56,859 bases of DNA from the NCBI GenBank assembly GCA_002438635.1, contig DJPX01000031.1:1-56859 (forward strand), given 5' to 3'. The notes under the pieces are model-generated. The model was given only the letters and a program-made list of their open reading frames with translations. It was not told the origin of the DNA and ran no database searches. Positions 35,659-43,897 of this stretch are shown here, piece by piece (position 1 is the stretch's first letter; the number at the start of each line of letters is the position of its first letter). The stretch is from Bacteroidales bacterium UBA6401. Lineage in GTDB: Bacteria > Bacteroidota > Bacteroidia > Bacteroidales > UBA932. The position numbers and the translations under genes are program-made.

Positions 35659-36909
35659 CACTTCGAAAACCGGCTTTCCTTCGTTTATAGTCAAACGATA
35701 CACAGTATCATCCACGAGATAATACAAATTACCATCGTTTAATCGCACCTCTTCATAATCTTCCGGAAGATTTTCTACTATAGCTCCAGCAGGTGGTACT
35801 ATTGTTTCATACTCCCCCCTTGAATTCAAGATAAAAAAGACGCCGTCATCATAGTAATAGTTTGTGCCAAGTGCAGCATAACTTTGAACTAGGCCTAAAC
35901 GAGTAGCTAAAACATAAGATTCCGCACTACGCTGTGTATTCCCATTATTGTTGTACGAGGCTAATGACGCATTTTGAGAAGCCAATACCGCGTTATTTCT
36001 AGCTATCTGCTGATTCTGCTGGTCTATAATTCTATAGTTCTCATTTATAATATTATATGAACGATCCCAAAAATTATAAAACGCAAAAGCACATATTACT
36101 GGCGCATACGAATAAAGAGATGGAGAAAAATAGTAACCATAAGGAGGACGGCACACATAGTATGAACCATTATATAGTCTATAATACACTCCATCACATA
36201 TATAATACTTCCTTCCCCAGAAAATGTCTATATGATGATCGTGAGGTAACCGGTTAATTCTGTACCCGTAATAATGATGCCCGTGATCATAAAAGCGAGA
36301 TGGATGACGATGATTAATAGGACGACGTTCAAAAGGATGTGGCTGTGGTCTCGGAGGACGCCCCACCGCGCCATGATGCCCTTGGTCAGGATTAGGACGA
36401 TGCTCAAATCCAGCACCACCGGGTCTATCATTAGGTCGCATATCTCCTTGCTGAATAGGCGATGGCCGTCTACCTACATTGGAAGATCCATTATTTGATG
36501 GCCTACGACTTGGCCTTTGATCCGAAGCCGAAACCCCGGCTTGCTTTGGTGGCTTAGGTGCTGATGAAGAGCCGTTAAACATTGGCTCTCTTCTATTAGA
36601 AGACGAAGGTCGCGTCTGTGATGAGGGTCTTCTATCTTGCGAAGATGGCCGAGCCTGTGGTGAGGGCTTTCTCCCCTGTGATGATGGCCTGGCCTGTGGT
36701 GCGGGTCTTCTATCTTGTGAGGGAGATTGAACTCGCGATGACGAACCTCTTCGCGAAGAGGAAGAATTCGAATTAGATTTAACTTCTGAACGGGTAGTAT
36801 TTTGTGATCGCGATGGACGAGACTCCCGACGAGTCTGTGCAGACGCATCTATCGAGCAAATAAGCAGCATAGATAAAACTGCGCTCATTGTTAAGTTAAT
36901 TAGTTTCAT
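35638..36909 (-). CDS. DUF6515 secreted protein with basic Ser/Arg/Pro-rich repeat region
   Basis: 423 residues. A signal peptide (to DASAQ, about residue 25) is followed by a disordered, strongly basic region to about residue 190 with repeated RPSSQDRR/ARPSSQGRK units. Next comes a His/Tyr-rich stretch (RHPSRFYDHGHHYYGY), a hydrophobic segment (APVICAFAFYNFW), a Gln/Asn helix and a C-terminal YYDDGVFFILNSRGEYETIVPPAGAIV domain that matches my memory of DUF6515. It is exported and probably envelope-associated. Function is unknown. Its 3' end overlaps murI; it follows the DUF4922 gene by six bases. Confidence 0.75.
   Translation of the reverse strand: MKLINLTMSAVLSMLLICSIDASAQTRRESRPSRSQNTTRSEVKSNSNSSSSRRGSSSRVQSPSQDRRPAPQARPSSQGRKPSPQARPSSQDRRPSSQTRPSSSNRREPMFNGSSSAPKPPKQAGVSASDQRPSRRPSNNGSSNVGRRPSPIQQGDMRPNDRPGGAGFEHRPNPDQGHHGAVGRPPRPQPHPFERRPINHRHPSRFYDHGHHYYGYRINRLPHDHHIDIFWGRKYYICDGVYYRLYNGSYYVCRPPYGYYFSPSLYSYAPVICAFAFYNFWDRSYNIINENYRIIDQQNQQIARNNAVLASQNASLASYNNNGNTQRSAESYVLATRLGLVQSYAALGTNYYYDDGVFFILNSRGEYETIVPPAGAIVENLPEDYEEVRLNDGNLYYLVDDTVYRLTINEGKPVFEVLGQIQR
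36600..36735 (-). repeat. In-frame tandem repeats encoding RPSSQ-type units
   Basis: Near-identical units of about 21-42 bases coding RRPAPQARPSSQ, GRKPSPQARPSSQ and DRRPSSQTRPSS lie inside the DUF6515 gene. Unit number is likely to vary between strains by slippage; that is inference. Confidence 0.6.
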
Positions 36910-36915
36910 AACCTT

Positions 36916-38337
36916 TTAGTTTAATTGTCCCCAAGTGATGTCTATAGCCTCGCGAACATATTTTGAAATATTTACAGACAATCCTTCATAAGGATGAAGG
37001 GTCGTCGAGCCACCCATTATGGAACTTCTCAATTTTATAACCTCTCCTTTAAGAAATTCAATATCCTTCTCCTCAGGGAAACTCTGTGATAGTACGCTTA
37101 GCATATAATTTTCAATGCCGATCCTGTTTGTAGCACGAACCGTGCCATTCTCCACCGTAAAAATGAGGGAACCTGCAAACAATAAATTCTTTAAACCACT
37201 CTCAATCACAAACGAAGGCTCTCCGAACACTTTAGAACGCGTCACGCTATCGAAAAACAACTCGTCATAGAGCACCCCACCATAATCTATTCTTCCATCT
37301 GAATATTTCACGGTTTGTATTCCAGCCCCATCGGAAATCATCTCAAAATTAATCTGAGAGCCTGTAAGGATAGGAACATTAAGTTTAGGCTGACTGCGTG
37401 TTAGACGCCATGCCACCATCTTTTCATCATAGGCAGATATAGTAACCTCGTCCAATATTTCTTCCAATAAATTAGAATTTAACTTCAAGAAGTCTTCTTC
37501 CTTAGGGCATACAAAAAATCCGGCCATATCCGCGGCACCAGGAGTCATAGTCAAATGATCCTCTGCCTTGCTGTAATAATGATGGGAGCGCACCTTGGAG
37601 CGTAAAACTACGAAACAACGATATTCGTTCCCATAACAATAAATATATAAGTTTAATCTCGGCTCGGGTTCGTCTTCTATTATTGAAGCGCAATCCACTA
37701 GGCGATAGAATAGCTTCGCCAACGATTTAGGTGTGTCAGAGCGAAAGGCATATACACCACGACAAAAAAGAGGAAAGTGATACACACGGGCATCTTGTCC
37801 AGAAGTAAGTGGCTGCGGATTATTATCCAAAAACTCATTTATAGCATTTTGAAGTGGCAGCAAGCCCTGTGGAATTGCTTGAAAATGCATATGGTCTGGT
37901 GCTGAAGCCCCACTATGTGGACCATTATAAAATACCAGATAATCCGGATACTTCCTGGCGAAGTCCATCATATCCACAAAATTATGCCATATCGATTGAG
38001 GTTGATGAACATCTCGCGCAATCACAAAATGATTAGGGAAAATAGGATAAGGATTAACCTGTATATTATAATGCCTGTCCTTTCTGCCTTCGTATTTTAT
38101 ATGAAATTGCTTGGCTGGACGGTGTTCTACGCACAAAAAACAAGGACGAGCCAAAAGCGAAGCAGCATCCGTTTCAGCAGTCGAGGATGCGATACGGCAA
38201 GGATTATACTGAACTTTACACTCAACTCCATTAACCATAAGTGTCTTAACTCTAGCATATTTCAAAGCCCTAAAGTTACTCGATGCCAAGGGCCATACGG
38301 AAAGCTGATCCTGTAAAAATTTAGTTATTTCGTTCAT
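36916..38337 (-). CDS. DUF4922 nucleotidyltransferase-like protein with SpoIID-like C-terminus
   Basis: 473 residues. The N-terminal DUF4922 part resembles the GalT/GDP-galactose phosphorylase branch of the HIT superfamily: a C66-F-L-C69 pair, NPYPIFPNHFVIA, and the H149-M-H151-F-Q153 motif in SGASAPDHMHFQ that would carry the nucleotidylated histidine. From about residue 315 the sequence looks like a SpoIID/LytB domain (GIENYMLSVLSQSFPEE, LKGEVIKLRSSI), suggesting a fusion with a cell-wall-related module. Substrate unknown. Its start overlaps the Nudix stop by one base. Confidence 0.75.
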   Translation of the reverse strand: MNEITKFLQDQLSVWPLASSNFRALKYARVKTLMVNGVECKVQYNPCRIASSTAETDAASLLARPCFLCVEHRPAKQFHIKYEGRKDRHYNIQVNPYPIFPNHFVIARDVHQPQSIWHNFVDMMDFARKYPDYLVFYNGPHSGASAPDHMHFQAIPQGLLPLQNAINEFLDNNPQPLTSGQDARVYHFPLFCRGVYAFRSDTPKSLAKLFYRLVDCASIIEDEPEPRLNLYIYCYGNEYRCFVVLRSKVRSHHYYSKAEDHLTMTPGAADMAGFFVCPKEEDFLKLNSNLLEEILDEVTISAYDEKMVAWRLTRSQPKLNVPILTGSQINFEMISDGAGIQTVKYSDGRIDYGGVLYDELFFDSVTRSKVFGEPSFVIESGLKNLLFAGSLIFTVENGTVRATNRIGIENYMLSVLSQSFPEEKDIEFLKGEVIKLRSSIMGGSTTLHPYEGLSVNISKYVREAIDITWGQLN

Positions 38338-38903
38338 TATAATAGCGCCAAAATCTTATCTCTATATTCCATATATTCGGTCTCAAAATTAGGAGTAAAT
38401 ACCCCACTACCTAGTGAAGACTCTATTTCTTCTATGGTCCAATATTTACCATCCCTCACCTCATAATTGTCTGGGGTAAGATGAAAAGAGCCCACTGCGA
38501 CATATAAATTAACCATTTCCAATTCCCCACCCCCTTCATATATATAATTCGACAGATACTGCGGATTAAAGCGCGAGAAACGAAGTTCTTCCCATGCTTC
38601 CCTATATAAGGCTTCCTCGAACAATTCGCCATACGTAACATGACCACCCACTGCCACATCCCATAAAAGTGGATATTTTTCCTTGTTTTCGCTTCGCCTT
38701 TGAAGATAAAAACGAGAATACCTATCTACAATCTCCAAATGAACAACCGGATGCAAAAGTGGCTCTCTCGGATTATGGCAGTTGGCCCTAGAACTCTGTG
38801 CATAAACTCGACCAACATTATCCACAACAGGAAGCATTTCCATTAAAGGAGCTTTTTCCCCCACTACAGGAGCGGACTCAAACGGATAAAACAGCTCCAT
38901 CAT
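38337..38903 (-). CDS. Nudix hydrolase
   Basis: 188 residues. The Nudix box is G87-x5-E93-x7-R101-E102-A-W-E105-E106 (GGHVTYGELFEEALYREAWEEL), complete in its metal-binding glutamates; the last glycine of the consensus is Arg108. A long N-terminal extension (about 50 residues) precedes the fold, as in IPP-isomerase-like members, and HPVVHLEIVD starts the core. It would hydrolyse a nucleoside diphosphate linked to another moiety. It overlaps both neighbours (ATGA upstream, one base downstream), so it is translated together with the HU-like and DUF4922 proteins. Confidence 0.9.
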   Translation of the reverse strand: MMELFYPFESAPVVGEKAPLMEMLPVVDNVGRVYAQSSRANCHNPREPLLHPVVHLEIVDRYSRFYLQRRSENKEKYPLLWDVAVGGHVTYGELFEEALYREAWEELRFSRFNPQYLSNYIYEGGGELEMVNLYVAVGSFHLTPDNYEVRDGKYWTIEEIESSLGSGVFTPNFETEYMEYRDKILALL

Positions 38904-39592
38904 AAGCCCACAGAATTCAGTATGTCTAATTCTTCTGGAGTATATAAAACCTTATCTATCAGCTCTGGGCAAAAGTGGGCCAATAACATAAACCCTCCCA
39001 GCATGACAAACAAGGCACACACAAGCCATAAAAGAACTTTCCACCATTTAGATTTTTTCTTCTTTGGATAAAGTGGAACCTCCTCCTTTTCTATAACTTC
39101 TTCCACTTCCGCTTGAATAGGTGTGGACACTACTGGAACGTCAAGAGAAGCAACCGGACGATTTTTAAAAGAGACACTCTCCAAGCCGAAGCCATCGGGA
39201 TACAACTGAGCTTCTTTGTCCACTATAAAAAACACAAGACCATCACTCATAATGTGAAATTTACCTAAACCAGGCAATTCACACACTTGATCCGAATTCA
39301 AAGATTTTCTTATTTCACGAACGGATTCATCTATTTCTCTGGAAGCCACTTCCTTATCTACGCCATAACGAACTGCATATAATTGAACTATTGACTGATC
39401 GGAAGTGTCATCACTCTCTTCAAAATCAAAATCTATTTTTCTATACGGAGGATTTATCGTAAACCCATTATCCGAAATGCTTGCAGGCTGAAGACTAGCC
39501 GTAAAAATACCCAATCCGGGTATAGACACACGATCTTTTTCGCCTACTATCTCCTCTAAAAAGGATGTGAATAATTCCAAAGTCATAGTCAC
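38900..39592 (-). CDS. HU-CCDC81-like protein with C-terminal membrane helix
   Basis: 230 residues. Two HU-fold-like halves (about 1-60, VSIPGLGIFTASLQP; and 75-130, VCELPGLGKFHIMSDG) match the prokaryotic HU-CCDC81 pair. A variable acidic linker, a basic KKKKSKWWK patch, a membrane helix (about 180-202) and a short tail with PEELDILNSVGL follow. Related Bacteroidota proteins carry a SPOR domain after the helix; here it is absent. A role linking DNA or the envelope is not established. It is the first gene of the overlapping trio down to 36916. Confidence 0.7.
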   Translation of the reverse strand: MTMTLELFTSFLEEIVGEKDRVSIPGLGIFTASLQPASISDNGFTINPPYRKIDFDFEESDDTSDQSIVQLYAVRYGVDKEVASREIDESVREIRKSLNSDQVCELPGLGKFHIMSDGLVFFIVDKEAQLYPDGFGLESVSFKNRPVASLDVPVVSTPIQAEVEEVIEKEEVPLYPKKKKSKWWKVLLWLVCALFVMLGGFMLLAHFCPELIDKVLYTPEELDILNSVGL

Positions 39593-39628
39593 AAAGTTAA
39601 AAATTTTAGAATAATTTTTTAAATTTAT

Positions 39629-39659
39629 TTTGTGTATTTCAAAAAATGTAGTACATTTG
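39629..39659 (+). promoter_or_regulatory. Promoter of tRNA-Asn
   Basis: TTTG (39629-39632), a 19-base spacer and TACATTTG (39652-39659) give an almost perfect Bacteroidota promoter. Confidence 0.75.
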
Positions 39660-39687
39660 CAATCCCGTTCGATGCGGGAGGAAAAAT

Positions 39688-39761
39688 TCCTCTTTAGCTC
39701 AGTTGGTTAGAGCACCTGACTGTTAATCAGGGGGTCCTAGGTTCAAGTCCTAGAAGGGGAG
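39688..39761 (+). tRNA. tRNA-Asn(GUU)
   Basis: 74 nucleotides. The acceptor pairs TCCTCTT with AAGGGGA, the discriminator is G, and the D-arm contains AGCTCAGTTGGTTAGAGC. The anticodon stem-loop is CCTGACTGTTAATCAGG with GUU; the T-arm is CTAGGTTCAAGTCCTAG. CCA is not encoded. Confidence 0.96.
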
Positions 39762-39763
39762 CG

Positions 39764-39793
39764 AAAGGTTGGCCATTTTGGTCAACCTTTTTT
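39764..39793 (+). terminator. Intrinsic terminator after tRNA-Asn
   Basis: An AAAGGTTGGCC / GGTCAACCTTT stem with one G-U wobble, an ATTTT loop and a following T-tract begins three bases after the tRNA. Confidence 0.8.
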
Positions 39794-39853
39794 ATATAAA
39801 AAAATTCCGCAAACCCCAAGGCCTACGGAATTCCAAATTCTTATTACAAATAA

Positions 39854-40450
39854 CTAAATATCAAATACTCCCTTCACTGAAGTATGTATCTTCCTAAGGT
39901 TAATACCACCTGCTATCAGCATCACTCCCACTACAATAAGAGCCACTCCTGTTAAAATAGTTACAGCACCAGCACCGAAAGAGAACGGTTTGAATGTAAT
40001 GAAGAAAGAAAGGATAAGCAAAAGTATACCACCGAATATTCCCCATCCTGAACCAGGAACATTGAAAGAATTGAGATCTCCAGCAAAGCCTATAATCATA
40101 AAACTATGATACATAAGCCAAATACCCAAAAGAACCGGAAGAGCGACAGCTGTAAATGCAGGATTGGCACACAACAATATACCTACCAACAAATCCAAAA
40201 TGCCACCGACGATGTTATAACCGCGCATCATGAAATAATTGCGACTAGTAAGCGCAACTATTAACTCTGCCGCACCGACTAAGAGAATAACTATTCCAAA
40301 GAGTAACGTAAGAGTTAGATAGCCCTCAACAGGATAGCAAAAAACTGCCACACCAGCGCCTGCACAAAGAACTCCACACAAAACAAAGAGCCACCAATTA
40401 TTAATAGTACGAGTAGCTCTATCTGCTAATTTTGAAACAAATTGACTCAT
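39854..40450 (-). CDS. HdeD/DUF308-family membrane protein
   Basis: 198 residues with six hydrophobic segments arranged as pairs (about 20-40, 45-66, 75-97, 100-122, 133-152, 157-178) and the short glycine-rich turns typical of HdeD/DUF308: NWWLFVLCGVLCAGAGVAVF, LLFGIVILLVGAAELIV, ILDLLVGILLCANP. In enterobacteria HdeD is an inner-membrane acid-resistance protein; the role in Bacteroidota is unproven. It is followed by no minus-strand gene, and the broken xseA lies upstream. Confidence 0.88.
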   Translation of the reverse strand: MSQFVSKLADRATRTINNWWLFVLCGVLCAGAGVAVFCYPVEGYLTLTLLFGIVILLVGAAELIVALTSRNYFMMRGYNIVGGILDLLVGILLCANPAFTAVALPVLLGIWLMYHSFMIIGFAGDLNSFNVPGSGWGIFGGILLLILSFFITFKPFSFGAGAVTILTGVALIVVGVMLIAGGINLRKIHTSVKGVFDI

Positions 40451-40485
40451 AATATCAAAATTTAATTAAACTGATAAGAACGGAA

Positions 40486-40928
40486 TCATCCAATTCTATG
40501 CCACGACAAAATGTCACTTGTCAAACGTTGGAAGGTCCGTTGCTTCTCAAGTTCTCGTTCACCTATTGTGCACGTGCCATCGATTTCACTAATAATAAGA
40601 GTGAGTCCATATACAGGATGGTAATCGACATTCGCTATTATGATTATCGATAAACCCTGCACCAATTCCTGCCCTGTAGCCTGTGTGAAATTCCTTACAA
40701 CCTGCTCGTTACTGCGCCAAATCCTCGCAGAAGCCTTACAATCACTTCCCCATTCTTTTGCTTTTCTATAACATTAAGGTAATGATGGCCGCCGACAATT
40801 CTGTGTGTTTCAATCTCAACCTGAACCCTACGCTGAATAAATCCAATCCTTGACTTTATTTCGCCTTGCAGCTCAGATAAATATATATATGTTCTCTTTA
40901 ATTCCAAACATATTTTAAAATTAGACAA
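40486..40928 (-). pseudogene. xseA: Truncated, frameshifted exodeoxyribonuclease VII large subunit remnant
   Basis: The minus strand encodes only the N-terminal OB-fold part of XseA: LSELQGEIKSRI, GGHHYLNVIEKQKNGEVIV, then after a -1 frame change near 40732-40738 KASARIWRSNEQVVRNFTQATGQELVQGL, VDYHPVYGLTLIISEIDGT and a stop at 40486. A single missing base after GEVIV explains the shift. The nuclease and coiled-coil parts (about 250 residues or more) are absent; hdeD follows 35 bases later. The family match is by motif (GHxYLxxxEK, ARxxIW, YGLxLxxxxID). Whether another xseA exists cannot be seen here. Confidence 0.7.
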
Positions 40929-41079
40929 AAAGCCCTAAATTTGCAATCGATAAAATATATCGCCAAGTCGTGTGGCTATAATCAAAAGAGAATATGGCGA
41001 TTAAAACAAACCATAGCAAATGCTTTACAACATATATTCGAAAGAGTACCTTTGCCTTCGAATTTTAAGTAAGAATATT
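40929..41079 (+). promoter_or_regulatory. Intergenic region with two candidate plus-strand promoters
   Basis: TAAATTTG at 40936-40943 and TACCTTTG at 41047-41054 both match TAnnTTTG. A 24-codon frame (40994-41068) lies between them and could be a leader peptide or chance. The second element is 25 bases before the ATG at 41080. Confidence 0.35.
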
Positions 41080-41229
41080 ATGAAAGCATTAGTTATCACA
41101 CTTGTATGCCTGGCATTGGCACTTTTTTTAAGAATAGCAAACGATTTTTCACATAAAAAAAGAGTGCAAAGCACCAGCGCCAGCATCGACGCCCAAGGGC
41201 TAGGACATTATAAAGACTTGATAGACTAA
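41080..41229 (+). CDS. Small single-pass membrane protein
   Basis: 49 residues from the ATG at 41080. One N-terminal hydrophobic helix (about residues 3-18, ALVITLVCLALALFL) is followed by a basic stop-transfer (HKKR) and a short polar tail ending HYKDLID. It could be an inner-membrane small protein. A -7 element 25 bases upstream and the nine-base gap to the LysR gene suggest co-transcription with the regulator and transporter. I do not recognise a family. It could accompany the transporter, but this is a guess. Confidence 0.5.
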   Translation: MKALVITLVCLALALFLRIANDFSHKKRVQSTSASIDAQGLGHYKDLID

Positions 41230-41238
41230 CAAACATTT

Positions 41239-42147
41239 ATGGAACTTAGGCAGTTAAAGTACTTCGTTAAGGTAGCTCAAACCTTAAACTTTTCTGAAGC
41301 AGCTCGCGCCCTGTGTGTTACTCAAAGCACTTTATCTCAACAGATTAAAAGCCTAGAGCAAGAACTTGACATAGAGTTGTTCCAGAGAAGCAGTCATTCT
41401 GTAAGCCTGACTGAAAGCGGAGAGCACCTGCTGCCGATTGCCCTAAAAACCATACAGGATGCCGATCTCTGCCTTACTCAAATAAGCGATTTAAAGCAGA
41501 TGCTTAGCGGCGTTCTCAACATAGGTATAACATACACTTTTGCACCTATACTTACCGAAAGTGTTAAAGAATTTTCGAACCAATACCCCGGTGTAAAACT
41601 AAACATTGTTTGTGGAACCATGAGCGATGTTCTTGAAATGTTACGAAAGAGAGAATTGGATTTCGTATTATGCTTTAAACCAGACATATTGGACGATGAT
41701 ATAGACTCTCACGTCCTATTTGACAATCATCTTAGCCTTATCGTAAGCAAAAACCATCCTCTCGCGCAGCGCAAAAGTGTAAGTATGGAGGACATCTGTA
41801 ATCAAGTTTTCGCTATGCCAGCAAAAGAGACTCAAGCGCGTAACGCATTTGATAGAATATTTCCCGGAATGTACGATAAACTAAATGTAAAAGTAGATAT
41901 AAACGAAGTGAATGTACTTCTTGATTTGGTCTCCGTCACAAAGATGGTTACATTTCTATCCGAGGCCACCTTACTTCATAAGGATGGTCTTGTCGCAGTT
42001 GCACTTGATGCGCCGGCCACCCAAATGGAAGGTTGCGTTCATACTATAAAGAACGCATACCGCAAAAGAGCGGCTGATGAGTTTATTAGAATTCTCAGTC
42101 AAAGCAACGCTGTAATGGAACGAGCATATAATTGGTTAAATAAATGA
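41239..42147 (+). CDS. LysR-family transcriptional regulator
   Basis: 302 residues. The N-terminal winged helix has the family signature (LRQLKYFVKVAQTLNFSEAARALCVTQSTLSQQIKSLE split over residues 3-40, with LFQRSSHSVSLTESG). A periplasmic-binding-like effector domain covers about 90-295. It resembles the CynR/OxyR-type branch by general pattern; no cysteine pair typical of OxyR redox sensing is evident. Its stop overlaps the transporter start (ATGA), so it probably controls that gene and itself. The effector is unknown. Confidence 0.92.
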   Translation: MELRQLKYFVKVAQTLNFSEAARALCVTQSTLSQQIKSLEQELDIELFQRSSHSVSLTESGEHLLPIALKTIQDADLCLTQISDLKQMLSGVLNIGITYTFAPILTESVKEFSNQYPGVKLNIVCGTMSDVLEMLRKRELDFVLCFKPDILDDDIDSHVLFDNHLSLIVSKNHPLAQRKSVSMEDICNQVFAMPAKETQARNAFDRIFPGMYDKLNVKVDINEVNVLLDLVSVTKMVTFLSEATLLHKDGLVAVALDAPATQMEGCVHTIKNAYRKRAADEFIRILSQSNAVMERAYNWLNK

Positions 42148-43574
42148 GTATAGCATTATCTATAATAATCCTCAGCACAGTTATAGCCTTAGGTAAGATC
42201 CTAGGCAAATGTAAAATATTCGGAATCTCACTAGGGGTTACTTGGATTCTTTTCGTAGGAATAGTCTTCGCACATTTCGGATATGTACTTGACGCTGAAT
42301 TACTACACTTTACTAAGGAGTTAGGACTAATACTCTTCGTGTACTCAATCGGTATGCAGGTCGGGCCAAGTTTCTTTTCAAATTTTAGAGCAGGAGGCGT
42401 TAAATTGAATCTATTGGCATGTCTGTATATCCTTCTAGGCGTGTTGACTACATGGCTATTGATACGTCTTAGCGGAGTAGACGCTCCTACTATGGTGGGA
42501 GTAATGTCCGGAGCCGTAACCAATACCCCGGGACTTGGAGCTGCACAGCAAGCTTTTTCAGATGCTACAGGGGGCGACCCTTCTAACATAGCGCTTGGAT
42601 ATGCGGTTGCCTACCCTCTTGGTGTGGTCGGATGGATACTATCATTCATTGCACTCAGGCCAATTTTCTCAAAACCACTTAACGGCGTTACATTCACAAG
42701 ACCGGAGCCCGTGGAGAAAAAGACACAGGCTCCTACTATTGAAACTATTGGCAAATTAGTTCAAAAGAAAATTATCATTTCCAAAAATAAAGTCAATGGA
42801 TTGTCTCTAGGTAAATTGGACTTCGATAAATATCTGGGTGTACATGTCCTGAAAATTCGAAGAGCGGGCATTGAACTTAATGCAACACCGGAGACCATCC
42901 TCCAATTGGGCGATATCCTCACCGTAGTAGGTAGCGAAGACGGAATAAAAGGAATCACTAAAATTCTTGGCAATTCATTTAAAAAACTGGACGAGCCCAA
43001 CCTTATATTCATTTTCGCCGGGATCGCACTCGGTGCCCTTTTAGGAATAGTGCCAATACATATTCCCGGCATTCCACAACCAGTTAAACTGGGGCTTGCA
43101 GGCGGCCCACTTATAGTATCCATACTTATAAGTCATTTCGGTCCAAGGTTTCACTTGGTGACATACACCACCACCAGTGCTAACCTTATGATAAGGGAAA
43201 TCGGTATTTCACTATTTCTTGCATGTGTCGGGCTACAAGCCGGGACTGGATTCGTAGATACGATAGTGAACAAAGGTGGACTAGTATGGATTCTTTATGG
43301 AGCCATCATAACCATAGTACCGCTCATACTCTGTGCCTTTATAGGTCGATTCTTTTTAAAGGTTCCTCTCAATACACTTATGGGAGTTCTTGCGGGTGGA
43401 AGCACAAATCCACCAGCCCTTGCATTTGCCTCTGATACTGAAAAAAGTCTTTTGAAAGATGGTAATTCTGAGCTTAAAGACGATGGTGCTGCAGTGGGAT
43501 ACGCTACAGTCTATCCTTTGTCTATGTTCCTAAGGGTAATAGCGGCGCAGCTTATGATATTATTTTTAGCTTAA
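42144..43574 (+). CDS. AspT/YidE-family putative transporter with one RCK_C domain
   Basis: 476 residues. An N-terminal membrane half (about five helices, with LILFVYSIGMQVGP and the repeated motif MSGAVTNTPGLGAAQQA), one cytoplasmic TrkA-C/RCK_C domain (about 195-275, YLGVHVLKIRRAG, LQLGDILTVVGSED) and a C-terminal membrane half (LACVGLQAGTGF, LAGGSTNPPALAFA) form the duplicated AspT/YbjL architecture. Most YidE relatives are about 550 residues with two RCK_C domains; this one has one. AspT exchanges aspartate and alanine; the substrate here is unknown. It is coupled to the LysR gene. Confidence 0.9.
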   Translation: MSIALSIIILSTVIALGKILGKCKIFGISLGVTWILFVGIVFAHFGYVLDAELLHFTKELGLILFVYSIGMQVGPSFFSNFRAGGVKLNLLACLYILLGVLTTWLLIRLSGVDAPTMVGVMSGAVTNTPGLGAAQQAFSDATGGDPSNIALGYAVAYPLGVVGWILSFIALRPIFSKPLNGVTFTRPEPVEKKTQAPTIETIGKLVQKKIIISKNKVNGLSLGKLDFDKYLGVHVLKIRRAGIELNATPETILQLGDILTVVGSEDGIKGITKILGNSFKKLDEPNLIFIFAGIALGALLGIVPIHIPGIPQPVKLGLAGGPLIVSILISHFGPRFHLVTYTTTSANLMIREIGISLFLACVGLQAGTGFVDTIVNKGGLVWILYGAIITIVPLILCAFIGRFFLKVPLNTLMGVLAGGSTNPPALAFASDTEKSLLKDGNSELKDDGAAVGYATVYPLSMFLRVIAAQLMILFLA

Positions 43575-43606
43575 TTATAAGGTGGTTACACATATAGTAA
43601 CCCTAA

Positions 43607-43637
43607 AAAAGCGCACCTCGTGATGAGATGCGCTTTT
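43607..43637. terminator. Bidirectional intrinsic terminator between transporter and ferredoxin
   Basis: AAAAGCGCA/TGCGCTTTT 9-bp arms (43607-43615 with 43629-43637), an inner CTC/GAG stem and T- and A-rich ends serve both convergent genes. Confidence 0.8.
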
Positions 43638-43658
43638 ATTTTTCGTGTAGAGCACTGA

Positions 43659-43832
43659 TTACTCGGCAGGAACTATGGCGCCAGTAGGACAAACATCAGC
43701 ACAGGCACCGCAGCCAATGCAAACATCCGGGTCAATAGAATAAACATCACCTTCTTTAATAGCGCCAGAAGGACACTCCCCCTGACAAGTACCACAAGCA
43801 ACACAAGTGTCTGCTAAAATCTTATAAGCCAT
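43659..43832 (-). CDS. 2[4Fe-4S] ferredoxin
   Basis: 57 residues. Two clusters are visible: C-V-A-C-G-T-C-Q-G-E-C-P and C-I-G-C-G-A-C-A-D-V-C-P, each CxxCxxCxxxCP, spaced as in bacterial clostridial-type ferredoxins, with SGAI and TGAI after each. It is a soluble low-potential electron carrier for pyruvate or 2-oxoacid oxidoreductases and related enzymes in anaerobes. The gene is short, stands alone on the minus strand and has a good promoter (43866-43896). It ends 21 bases before a shared terminator. Confidence 0.95.
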   Translation of the reverse strand: MAYKILADTCVACGTCQGECPSGAIKEGDVYSIDPDVCIGCGACADVCPTGAIVPAE

Positions 43833-43855
43833 AATAAATAAAAATTAAATTTCGT

Positions 43856-43896
43856 TTTGCAAATGCAAAAGTAATAATTTGTACTAAATTTGCAAA
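43856..43896. promoter_or_regulatory. Interlocked divergent promoters of ferredoxin and DUF1573 genes
   Basis: Minus strand: TACTTTTG (43866-43873) with TTTG (43893-43896), 19-base spacer, serves ferredoxin. Plus strand: TAAATTTG (43885-43892), five bases before the DUF1573 ATG, with a weak TTTG (43856-43859), spacer 25. The plus -7 lies inside the ferredoxin spacer, so occupancy should be mutually exclusive. Confidence 0.6.
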
Positions 43897-43897
43897 G

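Noticed and set aside
36530..36740. CRISPR-like repeats in the DUF6515 gene
   Set aside because: The units are in-frame, unequal in length, without unique spacers, and code low-complexity protein.
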